Shown one piece after another: positions 18,577 to 27,496 of a DNA stretch of 64,000 bases (its first letter is position 1; each line of letters opens with the position of its first letter). Where the stretch lies: the NCBI RefSeq assembly GCF_007845645.1, contig NZ_VCQV01000018.1, positions 1-64,000 of the forward strand. Reading direction: 5' to 3'. Source of the stretch: Leekyejoonella antrihumi. GTDB lineage: Bacteria > Actinomycetota > Actinomycetes > Actinomycetales > Dermatophilaceae. A program made the position numbers and the translations under genes. The notes below the pieces were generated by a model. The model did not search any database and was not told the DNA's origin. It was given only the letters and a program-made list of their open reading frames with translations.

Positions 18577-20541
18577 CTAGCCCTCGCTGTCCTTCGCACC
18601 GGCGAGGTTGGCCTGGATGAGATCCATGACCGACGAGTCGGCGAGGGTGGTGGAGTCGCCGGGCTCACGCTTCTCGGCGATGTCCTTCAGCAGCCGCCGC
18701 ATGATCTTGCCCGACCGGGTCTTGGGCAGGTCGGGCACGACCATGATCGACCGAGGCTTGGCGATCGCGCCGATCTGGTCGGCGACGTGGTCACGCAGCT
18801 GCTTGACGACGTCCTCACCGCCGCCGTGCGCACTCTCGCGCAGGATGACGAACGCCTCGATCGACTGTCCCGTGAGCGCGTCCGCCGCGCCCACCACGGC
18901 CGCTTCCGCAACGGCCGGGTGAGACACCAGTGCCGACTCGATCTCGGTGGTGGAGAGCCGGTGACCGGAGACGTTCATGACGTCGTCGACCCGTCCCAGG
19001 AGCCAGAAGTCGCCGTCCTCGTCCAGCTTGGCCCCGTCACCGCTGAAGTACACACCCGGGAACCGCGACCAGTAGGTGTTCTTGTACCGATCGTCGTCAC
19101 CCCACAGCGACCGCAGCATCGCCGGCCACGGCTCGGTCACGACCAGGTATCCCGCGCCGCCCTTGTCCACCGGCTTGCCGGCCTCGTCGTAGACCGCCGC
19201 GACCACTCCGGGCAGCGGGGTCATCGCCGACCCCGGCTTACCCGCGGTGACTCCGGGCAGCGGGCTGATCAGGATCATCCCGTTCTCGGTCTGCCACCAG
19301 GTGTCGACCACCGGGCATCGGTCGTTGCCGATGTTCTTGCGGTACCACATGTACGCCTCGGGGTTGATCGGCTCGCCGACCGACCCGATGAGGCGCAGCG
19401 ACGACAGGTCGAACTTGGCGGGGATCTGCTCGCCCCACTTCATGAACATCCGGATCGCGGTCGGCGCGCAGTAGAGGATCGTCACCTTGTACTTCTGAAT
19501 GATCTCCCACCACCGGCCCTGGTGCGGAGTGTCCGGCGTGCCCTCGTACATCACAGACGTCGTGGCGTTCGCCAACGGGCCATAGACGATGTAGGAGTGG
19601 CCGGTCACCCACCCGATGTCCGCGGCCGTCCAGTAGACGTCCTTGTCGGCCTTCAGGTCGAAGACCGCCCAGTGGGTGTAGGACACTCCGACCATGTACC
19701 CACCGGTGGTGTGCAGGACGCCCTTCGGCTTTCCGGTGGTGCCACTGGAGTACATGACGTAGAGCGGGTGCTCGGCGTCGAAGAACTCGCACTTGTGCGT
19801 GGTGGGCTGCTTGCTCACCAGGTCGTGCCACCACAGGTCCCGCTCGTCGTTCCAGGCCACCTCTTGGCCGGTGCGGCACACGACCAGCACCTTGCGGACC
19901 GCCGGACAGTTCTCCATTGCCTTGTCCACGGTGGGCTTCAGCGCTGACGGCTTGCCCTTGCGGTTCGCGCCGTCCGCGGTGATCACCACCTCCACGCCGC
20001 AGTCCTGGACCCGGTCCTGGATCGCCTGGGAGGAGTATCCCGCGAAGATCACCGTGTGCGGCGCACCCAGCCGAGCGCACGCCAGCATCGCCACGACCGT
20101 CTCGGGGATCATCGGCATGTAGATCGCGACCCGGTCGCCGGTCTTCACCCCCAGCTCGATCAAAGCGTTCGCGGCCTGACACACCCGACCCAGCAGATCG
20201 GCATACGTGATGTCCTCGGACTCACCGTTCTCGGCCTCGAAGTGGTAGGCGACCCGGTCGCCAAGGCCCGCCTCGACGTGCCGATCCACACAGTTGTATG
20301 CCGCGTTCAACTTGCCGCCGACAAACCACTTCGAGTGCGGGGCATCGGACCAGTCGAGCACCTCGGTGAACGGCTCCGCCCAGCTGATTCGCTCAGCCTG
20401 CTTGCCCCAGAACCCAATTCGGTCCTCTTTCGCGTCCGCGTAGGCCTGTGCGGTCAGGTTCGCGTTCGCCGCCAGCTCAGGCGGCGGCGCAAAGGTCCGC
20501 GTCTCATGGGACAGGTTCGACAACTCCGGCTCAACCATCAT
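18577..20541 (-). CDS. acsA: Acetyl-CoA synthetase
   Basis: A 654-residue AMP-forming ligase converting acetate, ATP and CoA to acetyl-CoA. Seen in order: the N-terminal ACS domain (FWGKQAERISWAEPFTEVLDW), YSSGTTGKPKGVLHTTGGY, WWQTENGMILISPLPG (TENG instead of the commoner TETG), FSGDGAKLDEDGDFWLLGRVDDVMNVSGHR, and PKTRSGKIMRRLL with the Lys that Pat-type acetyltransferases modify. GGAGG lies close to two ATGs; 20538 has the better spacing. It lies 108 bases downstream of the acetate transporter gene on the same strand, so the two probably form one acetate-uptake unit. Confidence 0.95.
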   Translation of the reverse strand: MMVEPELSNLSHETRTFAPPPELAANANLTAQAYADAKEDRIGFWGKQAERISWAEPFTEVLDWSDAPHSKWFVGGKLNAAYNCVDRHVEAGLGDRVAYHFEAENGESEDITYADLLGRVCQAANALIELGVKTGDRVAIYMPMIPETVVAMLACARLGAPHTVIFAGYSSQAIQDRVQDCGVEVVITADGANRKGKPSALKPTVDKAMENCPAVRKVLVVCRTGQEVAWNDERDLWWHDLVSKQPTTHKCEFFDAEHPLYVMYSSGTTGKPKGVLHTTGGYMVGVSYTHWAVFDLKADKDVYWTAADIGWVTGHSYIVYGPLANATTSVMYEGTPDTPHQGRWWEIIQKYKVTILYCAPTAIRMFMKWGEQIPAKFDLSSLRLIGSVGEPINPEAYMWYRKNIGNDRCPVVDTWWQTENGMILISPLPGVTAGKPGSAMTPLPGVVAAVYDEAGKPVDKGGAGYLVVTEPWPAMLRSLWGDDDRYKNTYWSRFPGVYFSGDGAKLDEDGDFWLLGRVDDVMNVSGHRLSTTEIESALVSHPAVAEAAVVGAADALTGQSIEAFVILRESAHGGGEDVVKQLRDHVADQIGAIAKPRSIMVVPDLPKTRSGKIMRRLLKDIAEKREPGDSTTLADSSVMDLIQANLAGAKDSEG

Positions 20542-20649
20542 TTCCTCCTACAAGGAACCGTTTCGTTCGCGGCGGGCGCCGTGCCCCGCATCGCGGTACT
20601 TCCATTCTCGCCCAAGGGCATCCTGGGCGAACGTGCACCCACGGATTGC

Positions 20650-21267
20650 TCACCGGGCAAGCGGGCCGACCGGCAGCAGGGTCTTCTTGAAGGTGGAGTT
20701 CGTGACGATCGCGAAGGACGCGTACCACGCGGCGATCGCCGTCAGGATACCCAGGTAGCCCCCGACATGCGTGACCCCGTTGCTCGTCCAGAACTCTCCA
20801 GCCGCAAGGAAGAAGTAGGTGATCGTCAGGAGCACGAACACAGCCAGCACCGCCATGCTCTCTCGCAGCGCGGCCACCGTCATGTAGAGCGTGAAGATCC
20901 CCCACGCGAGCAGGTACAGCCCAAGGCCCTGATTCACGGCCGTGCCGGCACCACTGAGATCGGTGTGCCCGGTGAGATACCAGAACGACAACCAGAAGGC
21001 GCCATATGAGCAGAACGCGGTGGCGCCAAACGTGTTGCCCTTGGCGAACTCCCAGATGCCGGCGGCGAACTGGGCGAGCCCACCGTAGGCAAACGCGAGC
21101 CCGAAGACGACCGGTTCAACTTTTGCCGGCACGATCCCGGCGTTGACAACGCTGAGCACAAAGGTCGTGAGGGCGAAACCGCCGAGACCCAGTGCAGCCG
21201 GGTTGGCAATATGACTTCCCGGCGCGGGTCTTTCAACCTCGTGTTCCGGCCGTTGAACTTCTGACAT
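20650..21267 (-). CDS. satP: Acetate/succinate uptake transporter (GPR1/FUN34/YaaH family)
   Basis: A 205-residue membrane protein with six helices. The family signature NPAALGLGGFALTTFVLS begins helix 1, and YGGLAQFAAGIWEFAKGNTFGATAF follows. It imports acetate (and often succinate) by proton symport. A second ATG at 21273 touches AAAGGAG, so ATG 21267 with normal spacing is the better start. It stands directly upstream of acs. Together they supply acetyl-CoA, which fits the aceA/aceB genes at the other end of the window. Confidence 0.9.
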   Translation of the reverse strand: MSEVQRPEHEVERPAPGSHIANPAALGLGGFALTTFVLSVVNAGIVPAKVEPVVFGLAFAYGGLAQFAAGIWEFAKGNTFGATAFCSYGAFWLSFWYLTGHTDLSGAGTAVNQGLGLYLLAWGIFTLYMTVAALRESMAVLAVFVLLTITYFFLAAGEFWTSNGVTHVGGYLGILTAIAAWYASFAIVTNSTFKKTLLPVGPLAR

Positions 21268-21454
21268 GACCATCTCCTTTGAGAGTCCGTCACCCGCCGG
21301 ACGTGCAGCCGGCTAAGCGTTCCTCACTTCTCAGGATATGGCTTGCCGCACGCCCCCGGGGGAGTTCGTTGAAATCGCACGGACACCCTGTCTCGCCTGT
21401 CGACGCCGCGACTGCGGTGCCCGGCGTAGTGCCGAGTTCGGGAACGACATGAGC

Positions 21455-21499
21455 ACCAAAAACCATCGAGTGGCGGAGACTGCCCGCCACTCGATGGTT
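21455..21499 (-). terminator. Rho-independent terminator of rpsB-tsf
   Basis: A perfect 16-bp inverted repeat (AACCATCGAGTGGCGG at 21461-21476, complement at 21484-21499) with a 7-base loop. On the minus strand it is followed by TTTTT (21458-21462 region), and it lies 33 bases past the tsf stop codon. Confidence 0.9.
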
Positions 21500-21532
21500 C
21501 GCCCCGCCACGTGGCGGGTCAGATGTGCTTGG

Positions 21533-22360
21533 TCAGACGCCGACCTTGAAGCGGGCGAAGCCGGTCACGCTTGCGCCGGCCTCCTCCGCCACCTTCGCGA
21601 CGCTCTTCTTCGGGTCCTTCGCGAACGGCTGGTCCAGCAGAGCGTTGTCCTTGAAGTAGGCGTTGACGCGGCCCTCGATGATCTTGGGCATGGCCTGCTC
21701 GGGCTTGCCCTCCTCCTTCGCGGTGGCCTCGGCAACACGCCGCTCGTTCGCGACCGTCTCGGGGTCGATCTCGTCCCGGCTCAGCACGGTGGGGCTGAAC
21801 GCCGCGACGTGCATCGCGACGTCTCGCGCCACTTGCTCGTCCCCGCCCTTGACCGAGACGAGCACGCCGATCTGCGCCGGCAGGTCCGGGCTGGTCTTGT
21901 GCAAGTAGGAGACGACGGTCTCGCCCTCGAGACGCGCGACGCGCTTGAGCACGATCTTCTCGCCGATCGTCGCGTTCGCCTCGTCGATGACCTCTTGGAC
22001 CGTCTTGCCGTCCAGGTCGCTGCTCAGCAGCTGCTCCGCATCGGTCGCCTTGACGGTGGCGGCCTGCTCCAGCACCTGCTGGGCGAGCGCGACGAACGGA
22101 TCACCCTTGGCGACGAAGTCGGTCTCGCAGTTGATTTCGATCAGTGTGCCGACACCCGGCTCGACCTTGGCAACAACCAGGCCGTTGGACGCCGAGCGCC
22201 CCTCGCGCTTGGTGACGCCCTTTTGGCCCTTGACTCGCAGCACCTCGGCGGCCTTCGTCTGGTCGCCATCGGTCTCGTCGAGAGCCTTCTTCACGTCGAG
22301 CATGCCTGCGCCGGTCTTCGCGCGCAGTTCCTTGATGTCAGCGGCGGTGTAGTTCGCCAT
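21533..22360 (-). CDS. tsf: Elongation factor Ts
   Basis: A 275-residue EF-Tu nucleotide-exchange factor. The UBA-like N-terminus reads YTAADIKELRAKTGAGMLDVKKAL. The core TDFVAKGDPFVALAQQV contains the TDFV motif that contacts EF-Tu. The C-terminus ends in the dimerisation-type region ...SVTGFARFKVGV. ATG 22360 gives the usual MANYTAADIK start. It lies 52 bases downstream of rpsB and is followed by a strong terminator, making rpsB-tsf a two-gene operon. In most relatives pyrH follows; here it is displaced by about 5 kb. Confidence 0.96.
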   Translation of the reverse strand: MANYTAADIKELRAKTGAGMLDVKKALDETDGDQTKAAEVLRVKGQKGVTKREGRSASNGLVVAKVEPGVGTLIEINCETDFVAKGDPFVALAQQVLEQAATVKATDAEQLLSSDLDGKTVQEVIDEANATIGEKIVLKRVARLEGETVVSYLHKTSPDLPAQIGVLVSVKGGDEQVARDVAMHVAAFSPTVLSRDEIDPETVANERRVAEATAKEEGKPEQAMPKIIEGRVNAYFKDNALLDQPFAKDPKKSVAKVAEEAGASVTGFARFKVGV

Positions 22361-22412
22361 GTGTGTCCTTCGCTCCTTAGCGACTTCTAGAATGCGGTAA
22401 CCGAGGGCCTGA

Positions 22413-23381
22413 TCAGGCGCCGGCAGTCTCGTCGGTCGCGGGCTGGTCGTCGGCCACGGCAACCTCGGGGGCAGCGGCAGCAGATTCGGGGGCCACCTCG
22501 GTGGCCTCGGTCTCTGGTGCCGGCTGCGCTGCGGCGTCGGCCGTCGCGGTCGCATCGTCGGCGGTCGGGCTCGGTGTGGCCACGTTCTCGGTCGGCGCGG
22601 CGGCGCCGTCGGACGCAAGCAGCTCGCGCTCCCACTCGGCCATCGGCTCGTTCTCGGCGGCACCCTCGGCGGTGTCACCGGACTTGGATTGCGAGCGGGC
22701 GATCAGGCCTGCGGCGACGGCGTCGGCGACCACGCGGGTCAGCAGGGTGACCGAACGAATCGCATCGTCGTTGCCCGGGATCTTGTAGTCGACCTCGTCG
22801 GGGTCGCAGTTGGTGTCCAGGATCGCGATGACCGGGATGTTCAGCTTGCGTGCCTCGGTGACGGCCAGGTGCTCCTTCTTGGTGTCCACGATCCACACCG
22901 CCGACGGCACCTTGGCCATGTCACGGATGCCGCCGAGGCTGCGCTCCAGCTTGGTCTTCTCGCGATTCATCACGAGGAGCTCCTTCTTGGTGCGCCCAGA
23001 GCCCGCGACGTCGTCGTAGTCGACCTCCTCGAGCTCCTTCAGACGGGCCAGACGCTTGCTCACGGTGTTGAAGTTGGTGAGCATGCCACCGAGCCAACGG
23101 TGGTTGACGTACGGCATACCAACCCGCATCGCCTGCTCGGCGATGGACTCCTGCGCCTGCTTCTTGGTGCCGACGAAGAGGATCGTGCCTCCGTGGGCGA
23201 CGGTCTGCGAGATGAACTCGTAGGCCTCGTTCAGGTAGGTCAGCGACTGCTGCAGGTCGATGATGTAGATACCGTTGCGCTCGGTCATGATGAAGCGCTT
23301 CATCTTGGGGTTCCAGCGCCGGGTCTGGTGCCCGAAGTGGACGCCGCTCTCGAGGAGCTGACGCATTGTGACGACGGCCAT
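22413..23381 (-). CDS. rpsB: 30S ribosomal protein S2 with acidic C-terminal extension
   Basis: A 322-residue protein. Residues 1-235 are classical S2 ([57 protein letters not shown]). The last ~85 residues are an Ala/Glu/Asp/Pro-rich low-complexity tail (for example [19 protein letters not shown]), common in actinobacterial S2 but longer than the E. coli protein (241). ATG 23381 follows AAAGGAC. S2 recruits late to the 30S subunit and its operon is usually autoregulated through the leader. Confidence 0.95.
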   Translation of the reverse strand: MAVVTMRQLLESGVHFGHQTRRWNPKMKRFIMTERNGIYIIDLQQSLTYLNEAYEFISQTVAHGGTILFVGTKKQAQESIAEQAMRVGMPYVNHRWLGGMLTNFNTVSKRLARLKELEEVDYDDVAGSGRTKKELLVMNREKTKLERSLGGIRDMAKVPSAVWIVDTKKEHLAVTEARKLNIPVIAILDTNCDPDEVDYKIPGNDDAIRSVTLLTRVVADAVAAGLIARSQSKSGDTAEGAAENEPMAEWERELLASDGAAAPTENVATPSPTADDATATADAAAQPAPETEATEVAPESAAAAPEVAVADDQPATDETAGA

Positions 23382-23664
23382 GCCGAGGTCCTTTCATAGA
23401 GGTTTCCAGTTGTCTTCGCCACCTGGCGTGTGCCGGGTGGCAAACCTGGTGTCCCGACGTGCCCGAACCGGCCTGGTCTCCCAGCCCGGACTGTGCAGGC
23501 CCGCCCCGCTCCACGAGGATCGGAAAAGGACACGCGAATTCGACCCGCACATACGGGTCGTGCCTCCAGTCTACGCAAAATCCCGGCCCGGACGGTAATC
23601 GGCGGATTGGGCCTGCCCCGCCACACCGATCCGCGAACCGAGGGCGGTCACTACGGTGTCAGGT
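23382..23664. other. Divergent intergenic region rpsB / aminotransferase
   Basis: 283 bases separating the divergent starts of rpsB and the aminotransferase. It must hold both promoters and the rpsB leader. On the minus strand the leader contains the near-complementary arms GCCACCCGGC and GCCAGGTGGCG, so it can fold, which would fit S2 autoregulation, but I cannot confirm a known leader class. No gene is seen. Confidence 0.4.
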
Positions 23665-24852
23665 ATGAGTGCCTCGACGTCCTCCCCCAGCCCCGTCCTC
23701 GTCACCCGGATGCGAGACTTCGGACCAACGATCTTCGACGAGATGTCGGCGCTCGCCCGGCGCACCGGTGCGATCAACCTCGGGCAGGGCTTCCCCGACA
23801 CCGACGGCCCCGCCGAAATCCTCGAAGCGGCGCGCGATGCCATCTCCAGCGGCTACAACCAGTACTCGCCATTGCAGGGCTACCCGGAGCTGCGCGAGGC
23901 GATCGCCGAGCACCAGGCGCGCTTCTACGGCATCGACCTGGATCCCGACCGTGAGGTCCTGGTCACCGTGGGTGCCACCGAGGCCATCACCACGACCGTT
24001 CTGGCCCTGTGCGAGCCGGGAGACGAGGTCGTCACGTTCGAGCCCTACTACGACTCGTATGCCGCGGCGATCGCCCTGGCCGGCGCGAAGCGCCGCACGA
24101 GCGTGCTGCGCTTTCCGGACTACGCGGTCGACGAGACATCACTGCGCGCGGCCTTCAGCGAGCGGACCCGCCTGGTTCTGCTGAATACGCCGCACAACCC
24201 CACCGGCAAGGTCTTCACGCGCGCCGAGCTGGAGCTGGTTGCCGCCCTCGCACGCGAGTACGACGCGTGGGTGGTGACCGATGAGGTCTACGAGCACCTG
24301 ACCTTCGACGGGGTGCGGCACCTGCCGATGGCCGGCCTGCCGGGCATGGCCCACCGCACCATCACGATCAGCTCGGGCGGGAAGACGTTCTCCACCACCG
24401 GGTGGAAGGTCGGCTGGCTCAGCGGCCCGGAGCATCTGGTGACCGCCGCGCGCGCCGTCAAGCAATACCTGTCGTATGTCGGCAGCGGACCGTTCCAGCC
24501 CGCCATCGCCAAGGCGCTGCGGCTCGGTGACGACTACTACGAGCAGTTCCGCGCCGGGATGCAGGCCAAGCGGGACCTCCTGGTGCGCAGCCTGCAGGAG
24601 ACCGGGCTGGTGGTGCAGCGCCCCGCGGGCACGTACTTCGTGCTCGCGGACGTTGCTCCGCTCGGCGCGACGGACGCGGTCGACTTCTGCTGGCAGATGC
24701 CGGAACTCTGCGGTGTCGTGGGCGTGCCGGTGTCGGTCTTCCATGACGACAAGGAGGCCGCGCGCACCCTGGTGCGGTTCGCCTTCTGCAAGCAGGACGA
24801 CATCATGCGCGAGGCGGTGCGTCGGCTCGGCACGTTGCAGATCGCGCCGTGA
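23665..24852 (+). CDS. PLP-dependent class I/II aminotransferase (DapC-like)
   Basis: A 395-residue fold-type I enzyme: INLGQGFPDTDGP, YNQYSPLQGYPELREAI, VGATEAITTTVLALCEPGDEV, LNTPHNPTGKVFTRAEL, VVTDEVYEHLTF, and the PLP lysine in ISSGGKTFSTTGWKVGW. It is closest in pattern to the actinobacterial group annotated as N-succinyldiaminopimelate aminotransferase (Rv0858c) or methionine/kynurenine aminotransferase, so the substrate is uncertain. ATG 23665 is preferred to the GTG nine bases earlier. It is divergent from rpsB. Confidence 0.85.
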   Translation: MSASTSSPSPVLVTRMRDFGPTIFDEMSALARRTGAINLGQGFPDTDGPAEILEAARDAISSGYNQYSPLQGYPELREAIAEHQARFYGIDLDPDREVLVTVGATEAITTTVLALCEPGDEVVTFEPYYDSYAAAIALAGAKRRTSVLRFPDYAVDETSLRAAFSERTRLVLLNTPHNPTGKVFTRAELELVAALAREYDAWVVTDEVYEHLTFDGVRHLPMAGLPGMAHRTITISSGGKTFSTTGWKVGWLSGPEHLVTAARAVKQYLSYVGSGPFQPAIAKALRLGDDYYEQFRAGMQAKRDLLVRSLQETGLVVQRPAGTYFVLADVAPLGATDAVDFCWQMPELCGVVGVPVSVFHDDKEAARTLVRFAFCKQDDIMREAVRRLGTLQIAP

Positions 24853-24945
24853 CCGCCTTCCACAGCCCCTCCCGCGCACCGGTGAGATCCACCGTCGAGT
24901 CGATACATCGACTGAGCACGCGCCGATGGCCCGCAGACTCGACCC

Positions 24946-25452
24946 ATGTACCAGATTGTTCGCCACGCCAGCGCGGCGGTCCTGACGGTGCTCACCGTGG
25001 CCGTCGGTGCCTCCCCACCGGCGGGCACGGCGCCCGGGCACGGGTATGTCTGGCCGCTCACCCCGCAGCCGCAGGTCGTGCGCGGGTTCGAGCCACCACC
25101 GCAGCCCTGGGCCGCCGGCCACCGCGGCGCGGACCTTCTGGGCGAGGCCGGACAGGTCGTGCATGCCGCCGGCCCAGGGACGGTGTCGTTCAGCGGTGCC
25201 ATCGCCGGCGTCGGCGTAGTGTCGGTGACGCACCCGAATGGCTGGCGCACCACCTACGAGCCCGTTGACGATCGAGCTGCGACCGGAACGAAAGTCGCTG
25301 CGGGTGCACGGATCGGCGCGCTGGCGAGCGCGGGAAGTCACTGCGCACCACGCTCCTGCCTGCACTGGGGTCTGCTGGTCGCGGCCGACACCTACCGCGA
25401 CCCGTTGACTCTGCTGGAGGATCGACGGCCGATCCTGCTCCCGCTGGGGTGA
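24946..25452 (+). CDS. Secreted M23-family metallopeptidase (LytM domain)
   Basis: A 168-residue protein with a signal peptide (MYQIVRHASAAVLTVLTVAVGAS) and a compact M23 domain. WPLTPQPQVVRGFEPP opens the domain, GHRGADLLGEAGQVVHAAGPGTV carries the H-x3-D zinc ligands, and SCLHWGLLV carries the C-terminal catalytic His. In canonical M23 peptidases this last motif is H-x-H; the first His is Cys here, as in many short actinobacterial homologues, so activity is uncertain. It should act on cell-wall peptides outside the membrane. An M23 gene near rpsB is a recurring actinobacterial arrangement. Confidence 0.8.
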   Translation: MYQIVRHASAAVLTVLTVAVGASPPAGTAPGHGYVWPLTPQPQVVRGFEPPPQPWAAGHRGADLLGEAGQVVHAAGPGTVSFSGAIAGVGVVSVTHPNGWRTTYEPVDDRAATGTKVAAGARIGALASAGSHCAPRSCLHWGLLVAADTYRDPLTLLEDRRPILLPLG

Positions 25453-25480
25453 CGACCGCCGCTTTGATCGGCGATGGAGC

Positions 25481-26380
25481 CTACTTCGTCGCCGCCCTCA
25501 TGGCCCGGGCCGCCTGCGAGGGGGTCATCGGCCAGAACCATGCGGTGCACCCGTGCAGACCCATCGACTGCTCCTGCATGACCGGCGCCGGCGCGCCCTG
25601 CTTCGAGCAGGTCTGGTGCATGTGACCCAGTCCGTGCCCGACCTCGTGGTTGATGAGGTACTCGCGGTAGCCGATGAGATTGCCCTTGAAGGAGGGCACC
25701 GCATCCGCCCATCGTCGATAGTTCAGCACGGCCCGTCCGCCGTTGAAGCAGGACCAGGTGCTGTCGGTATTCGCGGGCGCGCAAAGCTTGTCGGTCATCT
25801 GCGGGCTGGCGACCGTGATGTACACCTGAGGCTTGGTGCCGGCCTTCACCTGCTGCGGCGTCACCTGCACGAACCGCACCTGGTCGACGCTCTGCCAGCC
25901 TCGCGGGTCGAGCAGCACACTGCCCACCGTCTTGGCGATGTCGCTGGAGTTCGCGCCCATTCCCTTCTCCACCTGCAGGCTGTAGGTCACCAAACGCCCC
26001 TTGGCAGTCGATGCCGGGCCGGGAACCAGCACCCTGGTGAACGTGCCGCTGCCGTGACTGGGCACCTTCACGGGTGCAACCGTCGTGCCCGCGGGCTCAG
26101 TTGAGGAAGGGGGTGCGGGCTTGGAACTGGGGCTCGGGGTGCCGCCCGGCCCACGCGTTGACGGAGCGGGCGTCGCGGAGCCGGTTGGCGCGGTGGCGGT
26201 TGGCGCGGTGGTGTGCGATGACGTCGCCGCCGGCCGCGGCCCGGCTGCTGCCGCACCGCTCTGGCGCACATAGCTGATCATGGCGCTGGACAGGGCGAGC
26301 AGCGTGACTGCGCCGACGACGGTGCGCCGCAGTCTCACCTCACGCGACGTGGCCGGGGTGGGGCGGTGGGACGGCGGCAT
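25481..26380 (-). CDS. DUF3152 domain zincin-like secreted/membrane-anchored protein
   Basis: A 299-residue protein with an N-terminal membrane helix (VVGAVTLLALSSAMISYV, residues 22-39), a Thr/Pro/Ser-rich linker (40-110) and a C-terminal DUF3152 domain. The domain contains YREYLINHEVGHGLGHMHQTC, an extended H-E-x-x-H-x-x-G-H zinc motif, and MQEQS, a possible Met-turn. It therefore looks like an extracytoplasmic metalloprotease of unknown target. The ATG start at 26380 follows GAGGAG. It sits just downstream of xerC on the same strand. Confidence 0.82.
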   Translation of the reverse strand: MPPSHRPTPATSREVRLRRTVVGAVTLLALSSAMISYVRQSGAAAAGPRPAATSSHTTAPTATAPTGSATPAPSTRGPGGTPSPSSKPAPPSSTEPAGTTVAPVKVPSHGSGTFTRVLVPGPASTAKGRLVTYSLQVEKGMGANSSDIAKTVGSVLLDPRGWQSVDQVRFVQVTPQQVKAGTKPQVYITVASPQMTDKLCAPANTDSTWSCFNGGRAVLNYRRWADAVPSFKGNLIGYREYLINHEVGHGLGHMHQTCSKQGAPAPVMQEQSMGLHGCTAWFWPMTPSQAARAMRAATK

Positions 26381-26408
26381 AGCTCCTCTTTCAGGTCAGC
26401 GGTGACGG

Positions 26409-27323
26409 TCATGCGCGCGGATGGGCCTGAGCGAACGAACGGCGCAGCCGCTCGACGGACACGTGGGTGTAGACCTGGGTGGTCGACAGGCTGGCGTGGC
26501 CGAGCAGCTCCTGCACCATCCGCAGGTCCGCGCCGCCTTCCAGCAAGTGGGTTGCCGCGCTGTGCCGTAGGCCGTGCGGGCCGAGGTCCGGTGCGTCCGC
26601 CACGTGCTGTAGCAGGGCGTGCAGCCCCGACCGCACCGCACGCGGATCGACCCGTCCGCCGCGCCGGCCGAGAAACAACGCCGGACCGGACTGCTCGGTG
26701 ACCAGCCGCGGCCGACCGCTCGCATTCCACTCCTGGATGGCTTCGGCGGCCGGTCCGCCGAAGGGCACCGTCCGCTCCTTGTTGCCCTTGCCGATGACTC
26801 GTACGATGCGCTCCCGGAGGTCGACGTCGTCGACGTCGAGGCCGACCAGCTCGCCGACCCGAATCCCGCTGGCATACAACAGCTCGAAGATCGCGCGGTC
26901 CCGCTGGTGGACGGGGTCGTCGTCATCCGCCGCGACCTTCGCGACCTCGAGCAGACCCGCCGCCTCGGACTGCCGGAGGACGCCGGGAAGGGTCTTGGTG
27001 CGCTTCGGGGCCGCAAGCCGCAGAGCGGGATTCGTCGTCAGCTGCCCGACGTGAGTGGCCCAGGTGAAGAAACCTCGGGCGGAGGCAGCCCGCCGGGCGA
27101 TCGTCGCGCGCGCGGCACCCGCCGCGTCCTGCCTCGCCAGGAACGAGCGCAGGTCCGCGAGGCGCACCTGCTGCCAGTCATCGACACCTTGGTCGACCAG
27201 GAATGCGCGCAGCGCGGCCAGGTCGCCGAGGTAGGCCCGAATGGTGTGCTCCGACCTGGCCTTCTGCGAGCGCAGGTACCGCTCGAAGTCGGCCAGCAGG
27301 CCGCCTTCGAGGGCTGAGCTCAT
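26409..27323 (-). CDS. xerC: Tyrosine recombinase XerC
   Basis: A 304-residue site-specific recombinase. The N-terminal SAM-like core-binding domain (about 8-95) begins LLADFERYLRSQKARSEHTIRAY. The catalytic residues are R155 (ASGIRVGEL), K179 (GKGNKERTVP), H250-x-x-R253 (HGLRHSAATHLLEGG), H276 (GHASLSTTQ) and the nucleophile Y285 (VYTHV). With XerD it resolves chromosome dimers at dif. Its place between dprA and rpsB is the usual actinobacterial one, although about 10 kb of other genes now separate it from dprA. ATG 27323 is chosen; the frame stays open to 27356. Confidence 0.92.
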   Translation of the reverse strand: MSSALEGGLLADFERYLRSQKARSEHTIRAYLGDLAALRAFLVDQGVDDWQQVRLADLRSFLARQDAAGAARATIARRAASARGFFTWATHVGQLTTNPALRLAAPKRTKTLPGVLRQSEAAGLLEVAKVAADDDDPVHQRDRAIFELLYASGIRVGELVGLDVDDVDLRERIVRVIGKGNKERTVPFGGPAAEAIQEWNASGRPRLVTEQSGPALFLGRRGGRVDPRAVRSGLHALLQHVADAPDLGPHGLRHSAATHLLEGGADLRMVQELLGHASLSTTQVYTHVSVERLRRSFAQAHPRA

Positions 27324-27496
27324 TGGGCTGCTCACAGCTGAAACCGTAGCGCCCACACTCGGCGATTCTCGGGAGGATCGCCGGACAGGTGATCACCTGT
27401 GCACCGCCGAGGCCGCCGCAGTAGCCCGGGCTGCGCGTTCTGCCACGACATCCAATCCTCAGGGTGTGCTCAGTCCCAGATTGATAGACACGGCCT

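Noticed and set aside
24946-25452. Inactive M23 domain because the H-x-H motif has Cys for the first His
   Set aside because: The substitution is usual in short actinobacterial homologues, so I only flag activity as uncertain.
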